From Acanthosoma haemorrhoidale (Eukaryota; Arthropoda; Insecta; Hemiptera; Acanthosomatidae): a DNA stretch of 64,000 bases. This document shows positions 26,360-38,300 of this stretch, piece after piece. Positions within the stretch are counted from its first letter, which is position 1, and every line of letters begins with the position of its first letter. The notes beneath the pieces are model-generated. The model saw nothing but the letters and a program-made list of their open reading frames with translations, was not told the DNA's origin and did not search any database. Both the position numbers and the translations under genes were made by a program. The DNA lies in the NCBI GenBank assembly GCA_930367205.1, contig OV884012.1:33142796-33206795 (forward strand). Reading direction: 5' to 3'.

Positions 26360-27499
26360 GGCCCCGTGATCTATACGGGCCCTTCTTATTGGGGCATTGT
26401 CAATCCAAAGCAAAATTGCTGGCGCATTGCACCCTGTCTAACTTTTGATTTTTCTCGTTTGCCACAATGTGTTGCCAAAAATACAATAATTACTAACTTA
26501 CAAACTCATACAATGATTGATTTGTATATGTATTGGTTAGGCAATGAGAACTAACCCCAACAAAAGCTTTATGGAATCTCCTCCGCCAGCCACCTCTCCC
26601 CAATCTGGATAGAGATGAGGCATTGGAGGCCACTGTAAGGTTAACAGGTCGGGAACGGTTTCACAGTAGGCCACCGTTGATCGTTATCAGTTAAACAGAG
26701 GGATTTACCTAACCTGTAATATAAGGCACCCTTATAATTAGGGGTAATGGTGTAGGGTACCCTCAGCCAACCTAATATCCCAAACTGTTCCTCCCCACAA
26801 CCGATCTTTGCACAGCTTAGTGTGGTCAACGGGGCCGGTTCATACCACTTCAATACAAGCCGCTAGAGAAATACGCAACCGTGTTCCACGCAATTATCAC
26901 TGCTCCCTTACACCCTCAGACAAAGGTATAAGCAGCCAGCTGTATAAGTATATGCTCGGACTAGACTTTAGAGAACCAAAATCACCCCTAGTTAGAGAAG
27001 GAAAGTTTGCTAACTGGCAAACTATAAAGCAAATAAGTCCTCCTATACTGGGTCCCTGAACCTATTAGGTATAGACTGTCATCCGGAAGCGTTTAGGAAG
27101 AGAGCAGGGGGTTTGTCGTTACCAGCCTGCCATTGATCTATTAAAAGCCACATCCATGGAGCTGGCTCCATATTGGAACGGTGGATACGGATCGAGGTAG
27201 GCGAAAAATTATCCTACAGCATCAGTTGCAGACAGGGCGAGCTGCTCATGAACAGAACCTCAAATGTAAAGAACTCATGGCTATTAAACTGCAGCCGGCA
27301 AAACATTAACTCTGTCAGAGCCATTTTGACCATACTTGCTGACACCTATCCTTACAAGGATTATCCCAGTGCCCTCTGTGAGTTGCTACAGGAAACCTCC
27401 TATTACGTTATGGGAGAATGCGAGGACATCAGCAGACTAAGGTTTTTCACCTTAGGCTGCAATAGAATCGCACCAGAAAAACTTAAATTCGTCAAATAG
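26360..27499 (+). pseudogene. Degraded non-LTR retrotransposon ORF2 C-terminal region
   Basis: The last open piece (27173-27499) contains WLLNCSRQNINSVRAILT, followed by CELLQETSYYVMGECEDISR and LRFFTLGC. That order matches the C-terminal region of LINE polyproteins that carry an RNase H domain: a helix with an ILTG-like motif, then a CxxC-x-EET-xxH-x4-C-like finger. The histidine and one cysteine are lost here. Upstream pieces (26366-26554 and 26808-27059) may be the RNase H domain and linker, with VIYTGPSY in the position expected for a YTDGS motif. Multiple stops separate the pieces. The exact clade (R1, LOA or I) is not determined. Confidence 0.5.
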
Positions 27500-28775
27500 A
27501 GGTGAATTCTTAATTTTATACGGATGACAGATAGTTACAAGGAGGAATAGAGTAGCGTGGGGTAGGTATAACATAGATAATGATAAAAAGTGCAATAGGC
27601 CTAGTTATTGAGCCAATATATTTTTATTGGTCCCTCTCCACTTGATATTTCTATCTAAAAATGACTAGGGACTATCTAGATACTATGGAAATGTTTAATG
27701 ACACGGAGAACAGGAATGCCAAAAGATCTGCCTTTTAATAGACGGCCCGAATACGCGTGGAGGAGCAAGCATAGGGTTTCTGGAGCTTAAAAAAAAATCA
27801 ATAACAATTTAACACACTGGATGAAGGTGATGTTTCCCTTACGAACTGTTTGCACTCCGAAGTCTTTGAAGGATTCAACAAATTTTTACTATTGATAAAC
27901 GACTTTTGAACTGTAAAACTGTTTATATCTAACAATATTAACATAATGACATGTACGTGACATGGGTTCAGTGCAAAGTTTAGTGAAACAGTCAGCTGGT
28001 AACAAAGGGTCTTTCTTTGCTTGTTAAATTTGAAGATTTAGTTTGGGATTCATTTGAATAAATAAGATATTTATAGATTATTACCTAACCATAAATACTG
28101 ACTAGCGCAAACTTCTAGTCTGATGAATTTTCTACTGAGATGGCCACCACTGTATGCTCCTGCTCTCTGGTGGAGCGGCGGCAAACTAACATCTCTTCAC
28201 CCGGAAGTCAACATCCTATCCGTATATTCTCACAGGTGTAACATATTTGATATATTTTTCTTTGTCTAACTACATTCTTTTTATTATCATTTTCAAGTGA
28301 TTAAAATTACATAACATAAGGAAGAATATTTTTAGTTGTTATTTAATAGCCGATTAGTATATGTAACTTTTTCTGATAGTTATTCCAAATGTTTCCTTTT
28401 TATTTATTACATGTTAGGCTTTAATTATGAACATTCAAAAAATAGTTTATTACCAATAATTAGTATTGCACTATGAATGTAGGATAAAACATTGGACATA
28501 CCCTTTTTTGGAATTACTGGTAATCGCTGCTATGGCTTTAATCACAAAAAAATGATGTACATTTCACTATTTTGCTAACATATTTTACGTCTTACGAGTT
28601 TTCATATATCTATTAAACCAAGGAATGAAAATAGAATTAAAATATTAATTAACACAAACGGCTGAAAAAGTTCAATTCATGAATCAACATCAGTGCAAAA
28701 TAATGAGTCCTGAGAGTAATTTTGTTTAATTTACAGGTGGGATGAATATTGAAACCCAATATTTGGTTTTGGTTA
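27500..28775. other. AT-rich sequence without recognised genes
   Basis: No supported feature was seen. Confidence 0.4.
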
Positions 28776-28783
28776 GAAACGTT

Positions 28784-28983
28784 TTTTTTTGTTTTTTTCT
28801 AACCTAAGCTCTCAAACTTATAAAAATAGGAATGTGGGAAAAATAAGGAAAATTATTTTTGGCTGGAAAGTGCCTTTCACTAAGGGGAGACCCCTATTTG
28901 AAGGATGTATGAGAAGGATATGGGGTGTGGAATGCCTAGAAAGGCGGATGGAGTCAGGAAGGTAGTGAGGGTCTACCAAGGAT
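28784..28983 (-). mobile_element. 5'-truncated LINE B-like 3' end
   Basis: A T-rich tail (28784-28799) is followed by CTAACCTAAGCTCTC and GC-richer sequence similar in layout to the 3' ends at 11653 and 50500. It is flanked by the 8-bp direct repeat GAAACGTT at 28776-28783 and 28984-28991, a likely target-site duplication. It is more diverged than the other B copies. Confidence 0.65.
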
Positions 28984-28991
28984 GAAACGTT

Positions 28992-29684
28992 ATTTATTAC
29001 TATTGCATATTTTTGTCTGATAACAATTTTATTGTTTATATGAGAACGAGGTATATTTATTAGTTTTTAGCTAAATTTCCTACACTTAATTTTTTTAAGT
29101 TAATCGATTCGTGGCTTTTACCAGTTGGTATATACCGGTGTATATATGGAAGTCTCATGTATTTTATACACACACTAAAATTTTATCGTCGGTTATCTAA
29201 GTGTATACCTATATAGCTATATTTTTTAGTTTTTAATTTAACCCTTAAGATGAAAATTACATAGACGACATAGCTATCAATCAATTAAAACAAAGCAACC
29301 CTTTATTGGTATTTTTAAATCCCTAAACCGCATAATACTCTTACACCAATAATGCTTCCAATGGAAAATACAAAAGAACATAAAAAAAAATCACTACGAA
29401 TAGCATTTATGTCATGGGAGTAAACAAAAATCATTTAATTATAGGCTCCAATTATAGTTCTATTCACGAATGCTCAAAACTTACGAATGCCAATAACAGA
29501 AAACAGAATAGCTGAAGACATACACATGCTTATTGAAGCATATTTTGTAATAATTCGTGAATGTGACAATACAAAAAAAAATGCCAGTTGTGTACAATAC
29601 AAACTTTTCAACCTTAAGTACTCAGACTAATAACAGTAGCACCATTTGTATGTTACCACAACACTGCATGTTTTATATATATAT
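28992..29684. other. AT-rich sequence without recognised genes
   Basis: No supported feature was seen. Confidence 0.35.
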
Positions 29685-29795
29685 ATTCCTTTATTGTGCT
29701 ATAATTACAATCTGCCAAAGTAATTAAGATAAATGCTCTTATTCATACCATATTTACAATTCATCATTCACTCGCTCATTCATGCAATATTTACA
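29685..29795 (-). repeat. Dispersed repeat C
   Basis: AATTACAATCTGCC and CATACCATATTTACAATTC, followed by ATCATTCACTCG, are shared with 36315-36436. By analogy with that copy it is the 3' end of a LINE or related retroposon on the minus strand, here without a clear T tail. Confidence 0.65.
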
Positions 29796-29807
29796 GACAG
29801 CCCAGAG

Positions 29808-29855
29808 ACTTCCCAAATCCACATGCGAAGAGAAAGCGGAGTCTTGGGAAGTCCT
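29808..29855. repeat. Short perfect hairpin
   Basis: GACTTCCCAA and its exact inverse TTGGGAAGTC are separated by about 25 bases. It could fold as a 10-bp stem. No terminator-like T run follows, and its role is unknown. Confidence 0.6.
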
Positions 29856-29861
29856 TTACGC

Positions 29862-31330
29862 TCCTCGTACGTTACTTCGGTCTAGGAAATAATTTTCAAG
29901 TGTTAATAGCGTCGGGACATATACGGGTACGAAGATAATTTAATGTAGAGATATGTTCACATAAAACATATATTTGTGAATGGAATGGTTCTCATTGATT
30001 TATAATATTTTGTGATAATTCACATATTTAATGAAATATAACAATATATACTTATCTACCAGTTGTGGTATGAGGCTTTGTTTGAGAAACTTTAAATTGT
30101 TTTAACAGCGCATGACTAAACATAGTTTAGAAAGACCCGCATGACCGTCCGGCATTACAGTATTGAGGAATGTATCCTTCGAAGGAACACCTAACTTAAG
30201 CAGACTTACACCAAATTATTTTAATGTATTAGAAAGGTTTAGTTTGCTATAGGATAAAGATGTTTAGCATATTTATTTAAACTAATGATTTAAAAATATT
30301 AAAGAAGCTTCTATAGTTTTTGTTTGTAAAATCGCTTTTTTTAACTTTGAGTCCTATTATTTAGTATTAATATACTAAGCCCTATGTAGTGGTGTAATAA
30401 TTTTAATATCTAAGAATTGCTTAATAAAAGGTTTTAAGCAATTAAGTTTACTGTTTCGATGATTCTCAAGTATTATAGATAGTGTTCAACTATGTTCTGA
30501 ATAATAAGAGCACGGTTTCTGTTGGGTTAACAATATAGCCCTCGTTTACACACGTTTTTGTTTTGGTAATCAGACAGAACACTACCAGCAATCAAAATAT
30601 TGATCATAGAAACAATTTCGTTAATGAGAGAACCTTTCTCTCCCACCCAATCGACTTCACGAGAGATCGCACGATGCCAAAAGAATGTCTTCGGAAATGT
30701 CATTAGCTTAGGAGGGAATTCAGTGATCATTCCGTTGTTTGTACGAGCGAAACGTACGTGGTGACTAGATAGAACCTTGCAGTACACCGTAAGTGCACCT
30801 CATTGCTAGGAAACGAACCATATATTAACACGAGCATTATAATTTTTAACATAGGCAAAATAAGTAAAGTGAAATAAGAAAACCAATAAGCCGCTGAATG
30901 GAAATATACAGACTTTTTTAGTTATATTGAAATGGTAAGTTTACATACTATTACTATTCATTGCATGATTATTGGTGAGAAGTCTAAGCTATTTTTTCAA
31001 CCTTTTCTTTCTTATGTTTTAATTATTTTATCGTTTATAGTTGGCCCTTCTCGAAATCTATTGAAAATCGCTAAACATTCTTAGGCGTAGTATTGGCCAA
31101 TTTAATTATAAACAAGCCGTTTAAGATTGGATTACAAACAATCAAAAAACGAAATTAATTGGGAACATTTTTCTACACACAGTTATTAGGGTGATTTTAT
31201 GAATAATAAGTTAAACCATTTTATTGATGACATTCATAAAATAACGAAAATAACTGTTATCATACACCGATTCTGTCGTAGAGGAAGATAAATACAATAT
31301 TTAAAGGCTAGTGTAAATTAACTTTTCGTA
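29862..31330. other. AT-rich sequence without recognised genes
   Basis: No supported feature was seen. The open frame at 30527-30787 (-) lacks a recognisable domain. Confidence 0.35.
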
Positions 31331-31339
31331 TTCTAGGGC

Positions 31340-31760
31340 ACTAATGCCAGTCTTTGCCACTGCTCAATATCCGTGACCTGCAAACCGCCTTTACTCCCCT
31401 AAATAAAAATATCTCCAAGATAAGGGCGGAAAAATCCTACGTATTATGGATCATAAAATTTCCATAAACTGTAAGCGGTATTAAATACAATTGCTCCCGC
31501 TTTTACTGGCCACCAGGCTGTTTTGCATTAAATGTCCCAAAGGGTTGTTGGTTCGGGGGCTAAGAACAATGTTGACGACAAAGCGGAAATGAAAAGGCTT
31601 ATTATAAAAATTATGTCCAGCTTGGGTTACATGTTCTCTTTTAGCGCACATTTTGTTTAAATAGTTTTTGATTATTCATTCCGGTTGATTAAAGAGATCC
31701 TGGCTGAGAAGAAAGTGGTTGGAGATCTCCATCAAGGAATCAAGAGTAATGTGAAAAACT
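31340..31760. promoter_or_regulatory. Candidate conserved non-coding element
   Basis: This stretch is less AT-biased than its surroundings, lacks low-complexity runs and is not open in any frame. It contains GATAAG, TTTGCATTAAAT and several ATTA-type homeodomain cores. Such islands inside gene-poor regions are often enhancers. Without alignment to another species this is only a suggestion. Confidence 0.2.
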
Positions 31761-32582
31761 CAATGTATGGAGAAAAAATAAAAAATAAATGTAGGACAAG
31801 CATTGCAACTAATTGCAACTTAATTATGAAAATTACTTAACATTCAATGTTGTTTCAACTTAAGGAAACATATTTGGAAACCAATGACCCTAGTGGTTAA
31901 CCTACCTTAAATCAAACAAAAAGAACAAGTGTACTTGTTTAGTCTGAAATATTTAAGAGGATGCATTTGAAGAGAATAGAATATTTTTTATATATATAGA
32001 ATTGATTTGATTTTAGTTCAGCTGTTCATATAATTATCGCTTTATTGATTAGTTCGCTTTACATTAGCAGCCATTATTTATTTATTTATTTTTTTGAAAT
32101 TCACTCTCTCTCTAAAGCTTACACCACTATTAGTACTTATTTGCTTCTTGTTCATTTTATATTTAATCCTTAGAAAAACCGACAACTTTTTAAAAGATTA
32201 AGACCGACATAAGTATGCAAGATAGACTGCTAATATTTGTTTAAACTTTCTCCCTTCTATAATAATAGGGCCCTCAAAAGAAACGAAAAATGTTAGTTTT
32301 CTTAAAAACGTTAAAAATATTTACTACCATCAACAAAACTTTGAAATTGAAAACAAAAAACTCTGGATGGATAACCCCACTTCAATGAATTCTTGAGGAG
32401 TGATTCCAATGCAGCTTCAATTCAGGTCCCCTGCGTAGATCATATCTCTTGTTTACCATCTCTGTGATAGGGACCACCTCCTGCCTTCCTGGATGGCCTC
32501 CCTAAGATCCGCCTGCAGGAAGGGGATCGAGGGATTATAATGACGAAGGGCCCCCGGGATCTCAACCCCCCACCCCTGACAA
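31761..32582. other. AT-rich sequence, GC-richer toward 32400-32580
   Basis: No assigned feature was seen. The GC-richer end may belong to an unidentified repeat continuing into 32583-32860. Confidence 0.3.
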
Positions 32583-32690
32583 AATATTTGTTTTTATCAA
32601 TCACCAAGCCCCCTGCTTCTCAGACTTGTGCAAACCGAAAAACTTATATAGTCAAAGTTTCTCTTGTGGAGAGGGTTTTCATTTCCCTTT
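32583..32690. repeat. Direct repeat G, copy 1
   Basis: About 105 bp from ATCAATCACCAAGCCCC through GTCAAAGTTTCTCTTGTGGA to ATTTCCCT recurs nearly unchanged at 33478-33585. Copy 1 is embedded in a longer GC-richer segment (to about 32860) that is not duplicated. Confidence 0.9.
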
Positions 32691-33477
32691 GTGCTAAATT
32701 GGTTCTGGTTGCTTTCGACCTTCCCTCGGGATCACTAACTGGATCATTGCAACAGCTGCCTTGTCCAATCTCTCCCCTCTCCGTACAGGGGCCCGGAAAC
32801 TTTACCTCCTTGTTGACAGGCCTTTGTTTTATCGGTAATGATGATATCAAATGTTATACCATATAGAATTGGTTGACCCATTGATCAGTTTTTTTATTTT
32901 AAATTAAAATTAAATAAAAAAAAAATTTTAATCAATCATGTTTAAACAAAACAAAGGACCTAGATAGTAAATGAACGATATAAAGGTCGCATGGTTAAAC
33001 CAGTAAAAAATACTGTGAATAATTCATATATAGACCAAAAACACAAACTGTAGAAAAATTAATATTATTGTAGGTTCCTAACATTTATTTTTTAAACATC
33101 ATCGCATTTAATTCCAGGGCCACAATCTTGGTCTATAATGTGTTCTTAGGAGTGGAAAAACCAGACTTTAAATCTGAAATATCTTTAAACATACGCATAA
33201 TCAAGGATGTATTTACATTTAAGATTTACTATAGTTTTTTGGGCCAAAGCGACAGGTATACAGACTTTCTTAAACGGCTTTGAAAGTAGTATAAATTTCT
33301 TGCCAGAATGACCAAAAAATAATATCGTTGACCCACATTTATTTAAAAAATTCTTTTACTTAGCATAGTTCTCAGTCGCGTTATTGGTTTTATAATCTGT
33401 GATAGATTCACATGACTAATGCTCTTAACTAGTAAAAATATATATTTAGGTCCTCTTTTACGACAGTGTTATTACCT

Positions 33478-33585
33478 GAATATTCGTTTTCATCAATCAC
33501 CAAGCCCCCTGCTTCTCAGACTTGTGCAAACCGAAAAACTTATATAGTCAAAGTTTCTCTTGTGGAAAGGGTTTTTATTTCCCTC
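33478..33585. repeat. Direct repeat G, copy 2
   Basis: The second copy of the roughly 105-bp sequence at 32583-32690, same orientation, about 900 bp away, with only a few differences visible. It may be a solo fragment of a dispersed element or a segmental duplication. Confidence 0.9.
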
Positions 33586-33942
33586 TAGTTTTATGAGCCA
33601 CGAAAAAGGCTAAGAGACATTGCAGAGGATTACATATTGTTGATGATGACTCTCTCTAGCCAAGAAGATAAACGCTGGACTATAGCAGTGCTTGACAGCC
33701 TTCACAACTTCGATCAGGCCACATATTTTTTATTAATTTTATATATTTTTTCCCCTCTATCTTCTCTACAATATGTTATTTTACCCCTCTCATTCTCCAC
33801 GAATAATAAGATCACGTGGGGACCACTTCTTTGGTGCCAGTGACACAAGACACATCTCATCAAAACATGGTGACCACAGCTACTCGATGCCACCTCCAAT
33901 ATACGTTAAAAACATACCAAATTTCAAATTAATGTGTAGTAT

Positions 33943-34128
33943 GTGTTTGTGACTATCTTGACTAGTCTTCGCCGGATGGGGAAACGGTTGGTGAGGGAGG
34001 CGGGGGGAGCTTTTGGCATTCCGTCGGTTGTGGAAATCGTTGTAGGAGTCAAGGGGGGATCCTGGGCAGATTTTGTATCTACATATTGTATGGACGTCAG
34101 CATGGATGAATTATTTCATCACAATTAA
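33943..34128 (+). other. GC-richer open frame of unknown nature
   Basis: A frame of 61 codons contains LRRMGKRLVREAGGAFGIPS and VVGVKGGSWADF, in a local GC-rich patch within AT-rich DNA. The composition is protein-like, but I recognise no family, and an ATG start is not evident. It may be a transposon remnant or an isolated exon. Confidence 0.2.
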
Positions 34129-36305
34129 TAATTGTTGTTTTCTAATAAAGATCTTCTACCCCCCCCCCAAATAAAAATAAACCATACAATTTGGTTTAAA
34201 TCCAAGCTACTATAGCTTATCATCAAAAGTAGGCATCGTTCTAAAATACATCTTTACATTCTGGAAAAAAAAGTATATATATACCTTTCCATCAACCCTG
34301 AATCACTGGACCATGGCAAACAAACCACACAGGAAGACACATCTTACTGACTTTATATAATAGATTTGTCCCTGTTTTGGTTTATTCCTAAGGTGGTAAT
34401 ACTATTTTACTTTTTGTTAGCCTGAATCAATAGACATAAATTTTCACAACAATTATTTTAGTTATTTAATGCCGAAATTACTCAATTCTTCAGTAACTAT
34501 TTATTTTCCGTTAATATGTACCTTTGCCAAAAATAAGTCTCTGTGAGATCAAGAGATACAATTCATAAATAATCATGTGTGTTATTTTTGATTGAGAACC
34601 AATTTACTGTGCTATAGCCCAGATTGGTTTAGGTAAGTAATTATGTATGTTGCTTCTTTTGAAGATTGTTAATTTGGATTTTTTCTGATGTAGAGAGAAA
34701 AGTAGTGGGGGGGGGGTTGGTGGTTGAACGTTTTCTGTTTCTTTTATTGTATAATTTAACATTATATTTGTAGTCTTTTATGAAATATCAGTCTTATGTA
34801 TATCATTGTTTGTAAATTACTTGAGGGTTGCCTATATATATATTGGCGAGCTTGCGGCACGATGGAGTGTAAATATGATTTTCCGGAATTTAATGTGGTT
34901 AATTTTGATCTTCCATTTTCTGAACCTAGTTATAACGTTGTTTATGCGCCAATGTAGAGTTTATGTTGCGTTTAATGGATTTATTTCTTAGGTAGTCGTG
35001 ACTGAGACGCCTTTGATGATATTTGCATATACTGGCATGGCTGATACATATCACCCTTCTTACATTTTACTTTTCTCTCTTCAGAACATATAATAAAATT
35101 ACACGATGGACTTAAACCGGAACTCCCAGAGACTTATTTTTGGAGAGGTGTCTCAGCATATTTACGGAAAATAAATAGTTACAGAAGAATTGAGTAACCA
35201 TTTCGGCATTAAAAGACTGAAATATTGGTTGTGAAGATTTATGTCTATTGATTCTGGCTGATAAAAATAAAATAGTTCGGCATGCCAAAACAGAGAAAAA
35301 TCGATTACAATAAACTTTATATCTCATTGTGAGCTAGAAAAAGAAAGGAACTTCCTTCATAAACAAAGAACCATGCCACATAACTCCATGTAATAAATAT
35401 TAAATTAAAAATGCTCATCTAAAAAATGATGTATGCAAAAAAAAAATAAAAATAAATGACACTAATTGTTTAGGCCACTCCATTTAAGGTGGTAGGTATA
35501 CGAGTTTTGTGCTGCTTGCAGATTTTAGTTCAGAATGACTTCAGACCCCAGAGCAACAAGTTGTGGTCTTAGTACAAGTTAGATATTAGTGGTTTATACT
35601 AAATTGGGTTTCATACTTCACAAAACTCTAATCTTCATTCAATAGTCACCTCCTTGTATCCTAAACATTAGCACATGTAGAAAATTAAATTGCAACTTCA
35701 GATATTGAGGCAAATGAATTACCTTTACATTGTCTACTTTTCTACTTTCGGATAGTTCAAGTATTCGTATAACAATGACGAGGATATCCTATACATATGA
35801 CGAGTGTATGTATGGATGTATATATGTAGATATACCTCGTTGTAACGTAAGTTATTTCTAATAGTACATAATAATAACTGTAGCAGCCCCCACTACTATA
35901 TCTATAGTGAAAATAATTTACTTCCGATGCATGAGGGGATTAGCCCGGACGTCCATGCGGATCTCTCGAGCTTCTTCTGAGAACCTTCAATCAACTGACC
36001 GGAAAACGGTGTTCTGCCCATGATCCCAGCTGTTTCTCATCTCAAATATTCAAACCAGCTCGCTGATCGATTTAAACTTGTCATATATAATTATTAAACA
36101 TGTTTAGCTAAGAATACTGAAGGTAATCAAAAAGAAGTACTAAAAGTTGGGAAGCCCGAAAATATAAATATATATATATATAAGTTATCGTCTCCCGGCT
36201 GTAGACGATCAAAGAAAAAGAGAGAATATGGATGATAATAATGCACACAGGTTCGATTGTTAACTGGCTTTATTCTGTTATCATCCTCTATCAATACCCA
36301 AGCTT
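34129..36305. other. AT-rich sequence, unassigned GC-richer patch at 35880-36060
   Basis: This includes short C and G runs (10 G at 34707-34716). No gene was recognised. Confidence 0.35.
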
Positions 36306-36314
36306 TGTTTACAC

Positions 36315-36436
36315 TTTTTTTTTTTTTCAATTTTTTATTAAGATAAAATTACAATCTGCCTTTCATTAGGAAATGAGTAATTGAGATAAAAATTATCATT
36401 CATACCATATTTACAATTCATCATTCACTCGGTCAG
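36315..36436 (-). mobile_element. Short retroposon 3' end, repeat C, with target-site duplication
   Basis: A T tract (the poly(A) tail on the minus strand) is followed by ATTACAATCTGCC and TACCATATTTACAATTC. The 9-bp sequence TGTTTACAC flanks it exactly at 36306-36314 and 36437-36445. This is a strongly 5'-truncated insertion made by target-primed reverse transcription. A second copy without this boundary is at 29685-29795. Confidence 0.85.
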
Positions 36437-36445
36437 TGTTTACAC

Positions 36446-38029
36446 TAGGCCCTGTGGTATTAGGCTTAACAATGTCTTGCCACTAGCCATAACATATATA
36501 TATATCTGTGGGTGCTTGTGTTAGTGGGTAAAAGTATCGCACGTATAAATAAGTAAAGATAAATAATTCTAAAGCTAGTAAGCGTCTGTCTTGAAAGAGA
36601 GCACGTGTTGGAACAGGAGGGTTTTAAATACACACAGGGAAGGATCATGTCAGCTATCAAGAGAGAGAATTTCAGAGGTTGGTTGAGTGGGTTAGAATGG
36701 AACGATCGAATGCTGCAGTTATGTAGGCAAGTGTGAGACTGAGGATTTGAACTGTAATATATTATAAACGTAGTAAACTCGCACAATTTCTACCAAACAA
36801 AAGTGAAATAATAATGAAAATGCTAATTATATAATCCTTAAAAGTAATGTGGTTTCAAATTTAGAGCCGTAGAATATTCGCATAAATCTACATTCATTAT
36901 TTGAAAAAATATTTTTAACTATGAGTGTAATTAAATAGAGTTTGTTAAGCGTATAGGGCTTTAAAAACTAGCCATTTATCTAATTAAAAAGGAGAAGTAT
37001 TTCACAGCGGGGGGGGGGGGGGGGGGGTCTCAACGGTTCCTAGGCCTGAGCTGACTGGCAAATGGGAATTCCCAAAGATCGTTTGCGGCCGCCCGGTGAT
37101 GGTAACAAATCGTTTTTCGACCACTCCGGTCTCATTAAATTCTTAAACTATTTCGTCTACGAGATCGTTTAGAACACGTTTCAATCTCTTTCCGTTCCAG
37201 TCACTTGGTTTTACTCATTATAAATGAGAGGAGTTATTAGTACTGGGAAAATAAATATATTAGAACAGAATATCGGATAAGTTTTCAAGAAACTAAATAA
37301 AAATAAAATAAGAAATAAGTTAGTTAAGTGTGTGCAGAACTTACATGAATAAGGGTTTCGTATACCTTACTGTTAATTTATTATGTTTTGTTGAATTATT
37401 TTCAGTCAAATGTAGTTCCTCGGCCACCACTTTGTTATTTTAATAAAAACAAATTGTTAAAATGAAGGTATGACATTTTTGTAATCATAATCAACTAATT
37501 ACTAAACATATTACTGATAAATGCATTGATAATATATTAATAATATAATATATAATTAATAATAATTGGTAATATTATCGTAGTTAAATTGAATCTGAAT
37601 ACAAATATAGGCCTAACAGGTGACGCACAATCCCCAGAACAGACTGACATGCATATCCGTATGTATTATTTAATGAGCATACTATATGAAATACAGAAAT
37701 TTTCTTTTAAAATCTCGTAATGCCTGCATAGTTTGTAAAAAATAGCGATCACACACAAAGGATCTCAGAGGCATTTTCAGGTTTAGCAGTAAAATTTGAC
37801 TCCAGAAAGTGATCAATAAATCGTTACGATAAAGGGGAAGATGAGGCAGAAGAAGAAAACCTTGAATTTTAATGCACACTGAGCGGACAAAGTAAATGAA
37901 GGGAAGAGGAGAGAGGCCGACTGTTTTTAATGCAAGAAACTTTCATAATAATAGCAGCCCTCGAGGAAGAAAGGCCCCGTATAAACAATAGCATAATTTA
38001 AATTCATAAGGAGTTTGGAGAGAAGTTGC
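36446..38029. other. AT-rich sequence with a 19-base G run
   Basis: The uninterrupted G run spans 37009-37027 and could form a quadruplex, or be of uncertain length through sequencing error. No gene was recognised. Confidence 0.4.
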
Positions 38030-38300
38030 TAGTGTCATTAGAGTTTCTCCCTATCTGGTCCCCGTTCCTGTTGCCTCCTTCCCACTGTTAGGGCGCTAAG
38101 CGAGGACCGCCTCCTTATTAAGGGATGCAAATGGGGCCGCTTCAATTCCTGCCATTCTTAGTGCCATCTCCTTCCACAGTCACAGTCACACACCTGTGGC
38201 AGGACGTGTGCGATGATGGTCATAACGTAGATAGCTTCATCGCCACAATCTCCAATAGCGAAAAGTCGTCATCATAAGCGACTTTATATTAATCAGCGGC
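38030..38300. promoter_or_regulatory. Candidate conserved non-coding element with octamer motif
   Basis: A GC-balanced, low-repeat island contains ATGCAAAT (a POU-factor octamer, near 38126), ACACCTGT (Snail/E-box type) and GGGCGCTAAGCG. No frame is open throughout. Its enhancer-like nature is inferred only from composition and motifs. Confidence 0.22.

Noticed and set aside
26366..26554. Resemblance of YTGPSYWGIVNP to the start of carbonic anhydrase-related proteins
   Set aside because: The similarity stops after about a dozen residues, no zinc-binding histidines follow, and downstream sequence matches a LINE polyprotein end, so a decayed RNase H region is more economical.
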